From Prolixibacteraceae bacterium (GTDB taxonomy: Bacteria; Bacteroidota; Bacteroidia; Bacteroidales; Prolixibacteraceae): a stretch of 5,015 nt of DNA. Numbering within the stretch: the first letter of the stretch is position 1; the number at the start of each line of letters is the position of its first letter. Shown here one piece after another: positions 1-5,015 of the stretch. The DNA lies in NCBI GenBank assembly GCA_018399395.1, contig JAGYOI010000138.1:1-5015 (forward strand). The letters are read 5' to 3'. A model generated the notes under the pieces. That model had not been told where the DNA came from. It did not search any database and saw only the letters and a program-made list of their open reading frames with translations. Made by a program: the position numbers and the translations under genes.

Positions 1-473
1 TCTTCCACGCCCAGTTCTTCTTCGTAATCCTCGCGGGTTTGCTGGAATTTGTCTGTGTACACAAAATCCTGCCCGGTGTTGTAGGGTGGGTCTATGTATA
101 TCATTTTCACTTTGCCCAGGTAGCTTTCCTGCAGGATTTTCAGGATTTCGAAATTGTCACCTTCCAAATACAGGTTTTCGGTGTTTTCAAAATCTTTGCT
201 TTCTGCTTTTACCGGGCGCAGGGTTTTGGTAATGGGCGTGTTGGCTTTAAGCAGGGAAGCTTTTTTACCGGGCCAGTCAAGCCGGTAGCGTTCGTCGTCG
301 TCGTTTTCTACTAACTCATTAGAGAGCATTTGCCGGAGCTGGTCAAAGTCCACCGCTTTTTTTACATGGCCCTCCTCATCCCGGCTTTCGGTAATTACGT
401 TGGGAAATATTTTGGCGATTTGCTCGATGTTTTGCCCGGTCAAATCGGATGTATGCATTTTTTGTTTTTCCAT
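1..473 (-). CDS. mod: Type III restriction-modification DNA methyltransferase (Mod), N-terminal part, cut by the window edge
   Basis: Mod proteins of type III systems transfer a methyl group from S-adenosylmethionine to adenine in an asymmetric site; they provide target recognition for both modification and restriction, the latter with Res. I translated the minus strand from the ATG at 473-471: 157 codons are open to the left edge. Residues 59-89 carry the family's ERYxLxWPGKK and TLRPVKAES elements. Residues 100-118 match the NLxLEGDNFEILKILQESY block, and residues 124-134 (MIYIDPPYNTG) contain catalytic motif IV, DPPY, at 128-131. DPPY preceding the SAM-binding motif is typical of beta-class enzymes. 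The SAM motif, target-recognition domain and C-terminus lie outside the window, so specificity cannot be read. A second ATG at codon 6 is a possible start; no Shine-Dalgarno sequence supports either. The gene lies last in the visible operon, 46 bp after the four-helix-bundle gene. A res gene is expected next but is not seen. Confidence 0.95.
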   Translation of the reverse strand, partial: MEKQKMHTSDLTGQNIEQIAKIFPNVITESRDEEGHVKKAVDFDQLRQMLSNELVENDDDERYRLDWPGKKASLLKANTPITKTLRPVKAESKDFENTENLYLEGDNFEILKILQESYLGKVKMIYIDPPYNTGQDFVYTDKFQQTREDYEEELGVE

Positions 474-481
474 CTTAAATT

Positions 482-508
482 AATTGTGAATTATGAATTA
501 TGAATTAT
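482..508 (+). repeat. Left terminal inverted repeat of the cassette (TGAATTA heptads)
   Basis: The arm starts with AATTGTGAAT and contains TGAATTA-type heptads, with TGA at 487, 494 and 501. It mirrors the arm at 955-929 with mismatches only at positions 11, 12, 18 and 25. Read on the minus strand, the transcribed direction, the same heptads are TAATTCA, with TAA at 507, 500 and 493. The 7-bp period therefore puts stops in all three frames on both strands. The outer end lies 8 bp upstream of the mod ATG, so the arm forms most of the mod leader. Confidence 0.8.
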
Positions 509-519
509 CGGGTTCATGA

Positions 520-891
520 TCATGATATTTCATTTTTTCTTTGGACCGTTTTTACGGTTAAAATTATTGATGCACAAATTTTCTGCAGCTCGTCAATGTC
601 ATGAGAAAGGTTTTGAAAGTTCTCATTAGTAATATACCCCGAATGATGAAGCAGTTCAAGCCAGTATGCAGTTTCATTGGCTTCTTTCTGAGCAATAGCG
701 AGCTTGTGAATAAAATCAGGTGAACTTTCTGCATGTTCAGCTTCACGAATCATTGCACCTATCGAAGTACCAGCTCTTAATAATTGTTTCGACATAATAA
801 ACTCCTTACTTGCCTGTAAAGTCTTAAAAAGTTGGATAATCTTCAGCGCAAAATCAAAAGACTTATTTTTAATAATATTCTCTTTTTTCAT
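520..891 (-). CDS. Four-helix-bundle protein of the S23 / 23S rRNA intervening-sequence family
   Basis: This 123-residue protein belongs to the family first known from ORFs inside 23S rRNA intervening sequences (TIGR02436-type) and related in fold to Avd, the accessory protein of diversity-generating retroelements. The role of free-standing copies is unknown; nucleic-acid binding is suggested by the Avd relationship only. Family signatures are the SKQLLRAGTSIGAMIREA block at residues 34-51 (usual form LLRSGTSIGANIxEA, so the usual N is M47 here) and KLAIAQKEANETAYWLELL at 63-81. Helices are predicted at about 11-27, 31-53, 57-83 and 88-114. The length is normal for the family and the gene looks intact. 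The ATG at 891-889 has an A/T-rich leader without a Shine-Dalgarno sequence, and the protein begins in the usual KxxNIIKxKSFxFA manner. It lies between DUF4391 and mod inside inverted repeats, which suggests insertion rather than a role in restriction. Confidence 0.93.
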   Translation of the reverse strand: MKKENIIKNKSFDFALKIIQLFKTLQASKEFIMSKQLLRAGTSIGAMIREAEHAESSPDFIHKLAIAQKEANETAYWLELLHHSGYITNENFQNLSHDIDELQKICASIILTVKTVQRKNEIS

Positions 892-928
892 AATTGTAAA
901 TATCTAAAATACTGCATTATAAAAATTC

Positions 929-955
929 ATCATTCATCATTCACCATTCACAATT
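929..955 (-). repeat. Right terminal inverted repeat of the cassette (TGAATGA heptads)
   Basis: Read on the minus strand from 955, the arm begins AATTGTGAAT and continues with TGAAT-based heptads, matching the left arm at 23 of 27 positions. The heptad pattern continues about five bases further inward, to about 924. TGA codons begin at 950, 943, 939, 936, 932 and 929, covering all three frames. The DUF4391 frame stops at 939-937, and a second in-frame TGA follows immediately at 936-934. The arm thus overlaps the 3' end of the upstream gene. Confidence 0.8.
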
Positions 956-1578
956 CTCTCAAGGCTTTGTTTCAGTTCCAGCCTGCGCTGGTTCATTTCT
1001 ACCTTGCGGTTAAATTGTTTTTCCTGCTTTATTTTTTTATCCAATCGTTCAATTTCAGATTCCAGTTTTTTTATTTCCCGGTCGGTTTCCACCTGGCTTG
1101 TAAAATCACTTTTTGTTTTAGCTTCCTCTTTTAAGAATGCTTTCACCAGGTTCTGATAAACGGTTTCCAGTGTCAATCCGGAGAAATCAAAAGTAATGGA
1201 TTCATTCCATTCGGTAAAATACCAATCTTGTTTTTTATGGCTGTTTTTCAGGGTGATGCCCCAGGCTTCATCTCCATCATATACAAAGCGGTAAAGTATC
1301 TGGTAAGGAATGGATTTATCAATGATTTTGAGCGCTGTTTTAGGTATCTCCAGTTGTTTAAGCGCTACTTCAAAGATTTGAATTTCGTGAACATCTTGTG
1401 TTTTGGCGATATTCACGGTATCTTCGGCCAGCTTGTATTTCCAGGTAATGCGGTCAATTTTATCTACAAAAGTTTGTTTTACACGTTTCGAAACGGTAGC
1501 ATGTTCATAAAACTTGCTCTTAGCCACATACTTATTGACAAAAGCATCTTTAGGAAGTTGTAAGCCGTCGTTTGTCAT
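937..1578 (-). CDS. DUF4391 domain-containing protein of a type III RM-associated operon
   Basis: This 213-residue protein matches the DUF4391 family (Pfam PF14335 from memory), which is found repeatedly between a helicase gene and a type III mod gene. Its biochemical role is unknown to me. Visible family features are LPKDAFVNKYVAK at residues 8-20, a DKIDRITWKYKLAEDTVNI segment at 39-57, the IPYQILYRFVYDGDEAWGI strand region at 90-108, and GLTLETVYQNLVKAF at 134-148. A charged coiled coil at about 165-208 contains the characteristic FNRKVEMNQRRLELKQ. There is no signal peptide or membrane segment. The ATG overlaps the helicase stop as ATGA (1578-1575), which fixes the start and suggests translational coupling. 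The last five residues (IVNGE) and the stop are encoded by the inverted-repeat arm at 955-929, so the native C-terminus was probably replaced by the insertion; only a short tail is affected. Assignment to the family is firm; any function in restriction is inferred from context. Confidence 0.88.
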   Translation of the reverse strand: MTNDGLQLPKDAFVNKYVAKSKFYEHATVSKRVKQTFVDKIDRITWKYKLAEDTVNIAKTQDVHEIQIFEVALKQLEIPKTALKIIDKSIPYQILYRFVYDGDEAWGITLKNSHKKQDWYFTEWNESITFDFSGLTLETVYQNLVKAFLKEEAKTKSDFTSQVETDREIKKLESEIERLDKKIKQEKQFNRKVEMNQRRLELKQSLERIVNGE

Positions 1579-4500
1579 TTTATCACTACAAAACTTAATA
1601 ATTCAAAATCATCCAATCCTTTAATATTATTCAAAAGAGCCGTAGTTCCTCCGGGCGTGAACAAGCTGTCTACTTCTTTTTCATCCTTCACCTGCACAAT
1701 GGATTCAATAGCCTGATTAAGCAAACCGGAATATTTATCCATTTTCCTCCCGTCATCGGTCTCTTCATTAAACGCTTCATAAGCTTCTTTAATAGGTTCA
1801 TCCCTTCCTTTGGCAATGGCCCGCAATATGTCCAGTGTACGTTTCACATTCAGGTGATTGGTGTTTATTTCCCCATCTTCGCGGATGTAAACCAGATAGA
1901 AGGGATGCAATTGATTGGTTTTATCAATATTGATTTCGGGGTTAATATTCTTTAAAACAAAGATTACACCAGGCAAACTATCTTTATCCGGCTCTTGTTT
2001 GCAAACCGTGTGCATGCCATTGGGGATGTGGTCGAGCCGCCCGTTTTTTTCCACGTAAGAAATCAGGTCCATTCTAAAGTCGTTTAACCCCAGGTCAGTA
2101 ATATTAATGCCTGAGCCCATATCCTCAATATCCACCACTTCCTCTTGTAGCCTTTCCAGCTGTTTCTTACGGAAAAGCAAATCAGAAGATTTGTTGGTGA
2201 GCACATTGTCTTCACCGGTAGCAGTGGCATCCACAATAAACATTTTGTTTTCCACCCGGCTTTTCAGGTTGATGTAATCATCCAATGAAAGCTGCGGCCA
2301 GAAGTTGATGAGCTGTATTTGTTTGTTGATTGAGCCAATGCGGTCAATCCGGCCAAAGCGTTGTATTATCCGCACAGGGTTCCAGTGTATGTCATAATTT
2401 ATCAGTGTATCGCAGTCCTGCAGGTTTTGCCCCTCAGAAATACAATCGGTACCAATCAAAACATCAATTTCCGGAGCATTTTTATCCCTTCGTTCTTTCG
2501 AGCGCGGAGAGAAATTGGTGAGTATATGATTGAAGTTATTGGTAATATCCAGGGTAGTTTTGTTATCATCTGAGCCGGTGATTTTTCCTGTTTCCAGCCC
2601 GATATCTTTGTTGAAATGTTTGATATTTTCATACAGGTAGTTAACGGTATCAGCAAAAGCGCTGAAAACAAGCACTTTTTTATTGCCGGGGTTCACCGGA
2701 TTCTCAATTTTGTGTTGGATGAATTGTTTGAGGTCTTGCAGCTTCTGGTCGTGTTCCGGGGTTACGCGTTTCATTTCCCGGAGTATCTGTTCGGCAATGT
2801 GTAAATCATACTCCAAATCCTGTTTCCACCCCAGGGTATTCATATCCGCCAGGTTGATTTTTACTTTATCTCCCACATTAAAGGGGTCGTCCAGCCAATC
2901 ATCAAAAGCGTTATCGGTATTCAACTCATAAACAGGCGCATCTTCGGCAGCGGCGGCTTCTCCTTTGTCAAAATCTTCAATTTTCTGAAGGTTACGTTTA
3001 ACACTATTGATAAACTTTTCCAGGGTAATACGGAAGGAATCCACCGAACTTTCAAGCCGCTTAAGCAAATTGACCCGCATGAGTGTCTGCAAACTTTCTT
3101 CCCGCTGGGCTTGTTTAAATTTGCTTCTCTCGCTTAGGTCTGTATCATATAAATCATCATAAAAAGATTTTCTACTTTCAAGAATATATTTATAGGGCGA
3201 GTAAACGGACATGTTTAACAAGGATAGCTCTTTGTAAAGCGAACCAATATCCATGAAATCATCCAGGTCAGTGATGCTGGCTCTGTGCGTAACGGGCTTC
3301 AGGCGCTCAGGGAATTTCCCGATTTCGTCCACATTGTAATACCGCTCGATGTGCTTGCGGCTTCTTGCAATTGTAACACTATCGAGCAGTTTAAAAAAAT
3401 CGTAATTGGTGTTCAGCTTTTTTAATAGCTCTGTACTGGTTCGTTCTTCCACCGGTAATTTCGACCATTCATTGAATATTTTTTGGGCGCTTCGAAAAAT
3501 ATTTTCTATGGTCCTTTTGGTTCCTATTCGCTCTTCTACTTTTTCGGTTTGTTCTTCAAATGCAAGAAAAAGCTGATTTTTTAAATCCGTGAAGCGGTTA
3601 TTTACCGGAGTGGCAGAAAGCATTAATACACGTGTTTTGACACCCGCTTTCATCACATCTTCCATTAGTTTTTGATAGCGGGTTTTATGGTCTTTATGGG
3701 GGTCATTGTTTCTGAAATTGTGCGATTCATCAATCACCACCAAATCATAATTCCCCCAGTTAATACGTTCCAGGTCTATGCCATTGCTTTCACCCTTTTC
3801 TCTTGATAAGTCTGTATGATAGAGCACATCATAATTCAGCCGGTCTTTAATCAGGGGATTATCTTCATAGTTGTGCAAAAAGGTTTTCCAGTTATCACCC
3901 AGCTTTTTCGGACTAAGCACCAGTACATTTCTGTTTCTTTCCTGATAATATTTAATGACGCCTAATGCAGAAAACGTTTTCCCTAATCCCACACTGTCCG
4001 CCAGTATACAACCATTGTACCTTTCAAGTTTATTTATGATTCCCAAAACAGCATCTCTTTGAAAATCATAAAGTTTATTCCATACTGTGGAATTTTTAAA
4101 GCCGGTTTTTTCGTTGGCTAATTCATCCTCTGAGAGTTCCTCCAGGAATTCATCAAAAATGTGGAATAAGGTTAGGTAGTAAATAAATGAAGGTGAATTT
4201 TCCTTGTAGAGATTTGAGATATAATCACTTACTTCATCGGTAATATTTTTTAGGATTTCATCATTATTCCATATTTCGTCAAAACTGTCCAGGTAATGCT
4301 TCGTTGTGGCATAGTCGTCGGTTTTAATGATGCTGTGCAGCGCTGAATTATCCTTCTCATAACCAAAGCCCGCACTGCTAAACTCGTTAATGCCCATGTA
4401 AACAGATTTCGCTTCAGAGTTTAACATGGCTAAAAAAGGCTGTATGTATTGTTCACCAATATTTGATTTGAAGCTGGCTTTCTTTTCTATCCATTTTTTG

Positions 4501-4817
4501 CATTCCTTTGCGATAGCCCGGCCTTTGAGTTCGTTTTTCAAATGAATTTCAAAATCAGAACCACTTAATGCCTTTTTTCTTTGGTCAGAACGAATTTTAA
4601 ATTGTCGTTGCTCTTTGCTGTTTTTATCGTTTTCGATAAAAGTAGGGTCTGTAAAAATAAATTTCAGGCTATCGATTTGTTTTAATTCATTTTTCAGGCT
4701 TTCAAAACCGTAGATTGTAAATAGACCTGCCGCCACTTTTAGCTTACTGCCTTTATGCAGGCTATTCTTTAAATCATCACCAACTTTGGATGTTTTATTG
4801 TCGAAGTTTTGGATCAT
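1575..4817 (-). CDS. SNF2/SF2 helicase with degenerate PLD-like N-terminal domain, associated with type III RM
   Basis: This 1080-residue ATP-dependent nucleic-acid translocase probably acts with the downstream RM proteins. Residues 20-155 resemble the PLD-like domain found ahead of such helicases (KLKVAAGLFTIYGFESL at 26-42; MGINEFSSAGFG at 141-152, where relatives have GSSNFTxxGL). The catalytic HxK is not recognisable just before it, so this domain is probably inactive. The RecA-1 lobe has LYDFQRDAV (249-257), Walker A DSVGLGKT (274-281), DESH (363-366) and SAT (401-403). A family-typical IARSRKHIERYY follows at 483-494, then a helical insert with an acidic, alanine-rich stretch (GEAAAAED, 619-626). 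The RecA-2 lobe has VLVFSAF (715-721), IGTDCISEGQNLQ (788-800) and arginine-finger motif QRFGRIDRIGS (819-829). The C-terminal region contains HPFYLVYIREDGEI (971-984). All core ATPase motifs are intact. It is RapA/HepA-like in its helicase core, but DISARM DrmD-like or general SNF2 roles cannot be excluded. It is the first gene of the visible operon, and its stop overlaps the DUF4391 start. Confidence 0.93.
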   Translation of the reverse strand: MIQNFDNKTSKVGDDLKNSLHKGSKLKVAAGLFTIYGFESLKNELKQIDSLKFIFTDPTFIENDKNSKEQRQFKIRSDQRKKALSGSDFEIHLKNELKGRAIAKECKKWIEKKASFKSNIGEQYIQPFLAMLNSEAKSVYMGINEFSSAGFGYEKDNSALHSIIKTDDYATTKHYLDSFDEIWNNDEILKNITDEVSDYISNLYKENSPSFIYYLTLFHIFDEFLEELSEDELANEKTGFKNSTVWNKLYDFQRDAVLGIINKLERYNGCILADSVGLGKTFSALGVIKYYQERNRNVLVLSPKKLGDNWKTFLHNYEDNPLIKDRLNYDVLYHTDLSREKGESNGIDLERINWGNYDLVVIDESHNFRNNDPHKDHKTRYQKLMEDVMKAGVKTRVLMLSATPVNNRFTDLKNQLFLAFEEQTEKVEERIGTKRTIENIFRSAQKIFNEWSKLPVEERTSTELLKKLNTNYDFFKLLDSVTIARSRKHIERYYNVDEIGKFPERLKPVTHRASITDLDDFMDIGSLYKELSLLNMSVYSPYKYILESRKSFYDDLYDTDLSERSKFKQAQREESLQTLMRVNLLKRLESSVDSFRITLEKFINSVKRNLQKIEDFDKGEAAAAEDAPVYELNTDNAFDDWLDDPFNVGDKVKINLADMNTLGWKQDLEYDLHIAEQILREMKRVTPEHDQKLQDLKQFIQHKIENPVNPGNKKVLVFSAFADTVNYLYENIKHFNKDIGLETGKITGSDDNKTTLDITNNFNHILTNFSPRSKERRDKNAPEIDVLIGTDCISEGQNLQDCDTLINYDIHWNPVRIIQRFGRIDRIGSINKQIQLINFWPQLSLDDYINLKSRVENKMFIVDATATGEDNVLTNKSSDLLFRKKQLERLQEEVVDIEDMGSGINITDLGLNDFRMDLISYVEKNGRLDHIPNGMHTVCKQEPDKDSLPGVIFVLKNINPEINIDKTNQLHPFYLVYIREDGEINTNHLNVKRTLDILRAIAKGRDEPIKEAYEAFNEETDDGRKMDKYSGLLNQAIESIVQVKDEKEVDSLFTPGGTTALLNNIKGLDDFELLSFVVIK

Positions 4818-4846
4818 AAATGAATTTGGAATATGGGTCTTTTATT

Positions 4847-4858
4847 GGTCAATTGATC
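4847..4858. promoter_or_regulatory. Second AATTGATC site in the leader
   Basis: GGTCAATTGATC contains the palindrome TCAATTGA (4849-4856) and repeats the AATTGATC half-site of the inverted repeat at 4904-4926. It lies between the predicted transcription start and the helicase ATG. A second, overlapping-arm operator is possible; chance recurrence in A/T-rich sequence is the alternative. Confidence 0.3.
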
Positions 4859-4879
4859 GAGCACCATATTTTTTATTAT

Positions 4880-4910
4880 CAAAATTAAAAAAAATCTTAT
4901 TTTGATCAAT
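4880..4910 (-). promoter_or_regulatory. Candidate Bacteroidota-type promoter for the helicase operon
   Basis: On the minus strand a -7 element TAATTTTG (4887-4880) fits the Bacteroidota consensus TAnnTTTG. Nineteen bases upstream of it is ATTG (4910-4907), one mismatch from the -33 TTTG. Transcription would begin near 4874, leaving a leader of about 55 nt before the ATG at 4817. Such short motifs arise by chance in A/T-rich DNA, but the spacing, strand and position all agree. Confidence 0.45.
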
Positions 4911-4926
4911 TTACTGGAAATTGATC
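4904..4926. promoter_or_regulatory. Candidate operator: 9-bp inverted repeat overlapping the -33 element
   Basis: GATCAATTT (4904-4912) and AAATTGATC (4918-4926) are perfect inverted copies separated by five bases (ACTGG), one helical turn or so between half-site centres. The left arm covers the candidate -33 element, a position at which a bound dimeric repressor would block transcription. There is no T-run that would suggest a terminator. A regulator gene is not visible in the window, so its identity is unknown. Confidence 0.45.
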
Positions 4927-5015
4927 CATCGTGACGTTCAGAGATATTTAAAATGAAGCATCTAACTTCTTTTTGTTTTTGAAATTGCTTAAGAAATCCA
5001 CTTTTTACATATGAG

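Larger units (their letters stand above)
482..955 (-). mobile_element. IVS-like cassette: four-helix-bundle gene bounded by imperfect terminal inverted repeats
   Basis: Two A/T-rich arms of 27 bp face each other at the ends of this 474-bp segment and match at 23 of 27 positions, with a perfect outer AATTGTGAAT. The only gene between them is the 372-bp four-helix-bundle gene, so the unit is little more than repeat-gene-repeat. This resembles the intervening sequences of bacterial 23S rRNA genes, which encode this same protein family and whose ends pair into a stem. The segment interrupts an operon: its right arm supplies the end of DUF4391 and its left arm abuts the mod start. G+C of the enclosed gene is about 35% by hand count, against about 46% for the mod fragment. 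No transposase is present, so any mobility would need help in trans. No flanking target duplication is evident; the palindromic AATT at both outer ends could be either part of the repeat or a 4-bp duplication. That it is mobile is inference. Confidence 0.55.
4818..5015. other. A/T-rich upstream region of the helicase operon
   Basis: About 27% G+C by hand count, well below the coding parts of the window. It contains the candidate promoter and inverted repeat listed separately. No tRNA, riboswitch or terminator could be recognised. One minus-strand frame is open from the right edge to a TGA at 4816-4814, about 66 codons, but its sequence resembles no family I know. No plus-strand gene is visible; the ATG at 4953 runs only nine codons. 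Confidence 0.7.

Noticed and set aside
291..306. Short CGT/GAC trinucleotide repeat in mod, considered as a phase-variation tract
   Set aside because: Only three to four units, and a 3-bp unit cannot cause frameshifts; it simply encodes an acidic D58-D60 run.
39..314. Plus-strand open frame of 91 codons opposite mod
   Set aside because: It is antisense to a clearly recognised Mod reading frame with the DPPY motif, and its composition (phenylalanine- and valine-rich) is that of a shadow frame.
514..525. Perfect 12-bp palindrome TCATGATCATGA at the stop of the four-helix-bundle gene
   Set aside because: Overlaps the stop codon and has no second copy or promoter context; a single short palindrome is not enough to call a site.
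545..558. ACCGT-TTTT-ACGGT hairpin near the end of the four-helix-bundle gene, considered as a terminator
   Set aside because: The stem is only 5 bp, lies inside the coding sequence and is not followed by a T-run on either strand.
832..1134. Plus-strand open frame of 100 codons across the right arm and DUF4391
   Set aside because: It is antisense to two real genes; the middle (IHHSSFTIHNS) is just the translated heptad repeat.
4814..5014. Minus-strand frame open for about 66 codons from the right edge, ending in TGA that overlaps the helicase ATG as ATGA
   Set aside because: The overlap resembles operon coupling, but the region is about 27% G+C, contains the promoter-like motifs, has only one internal ATG near its end and encodes no recognisable protein sequence. 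Sequence to the right of 5015 would settle whether it is the tail of a gene.

Overview
The window holds the 5' part of a minus-strand operon that looks like an extended type III restriction-modification (defence-island) locus, probably from a member of the Bacteroidota. The host assignment is inferred from three things: start codons preceded by A/T-rich leaders without a clear Shine-Dalgarno sequence, a candidate promoter of the Bacteroidota type (ATTG-N19-TAATTTTG), and a 23S-IVS-type four-helix-bundle gene flanked by TGAATTA/TGAATGA heptads, a combination I associate with that phylum.

Layout, in the direction of transcription (right to left). 5015-4818: A/T-rich upstream region with a candidate promoter and a 9-bp-arm inverted repeat that could be an operator. 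4817-1575: a 1080-residue SNF2/superfamily-2 ATPase with a PLD-like N-terminal region that seems to have lost its catalytic HKD motif. 1578-937: a DUF4391 protein, overlapping the helicase gene by 4 bp (ATGA). 955-482: a compact 474-bp cassette with imperfect 27-bp terminal inverted repeats enclosing a four-helix-bundle (S23/IVP family) gene at 891-520. 473-1: the N-terminal 157 codons of a type III DNA methyltransferase (Mod) with an intact DPPY motif, running off the left edge.

Interpretation. Mod would supply host methylation and sequence recognition. A Res nuclease-translocase would be expected to follow mod beyond the left edge, but it is not visible. The SNF2 helicase and DUF4391 protein would be accessory proteins of the system. 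The four-helix-bundle cassette looks like a later insertion between DUF4391 and mod: it is less G+C-rich (about 35% by hand count against about 46% for the mod fragment), its right arm supplies the last five codons and the stop of DUF4391, and its left arm forms much of the mod leader. The most unusual feature is this cassette. Its heptad-repeat arms place stop codons in all three frames, and in the operon mRNA the arms could pair into a long-range stem like that of an rRNA intervening sequence.
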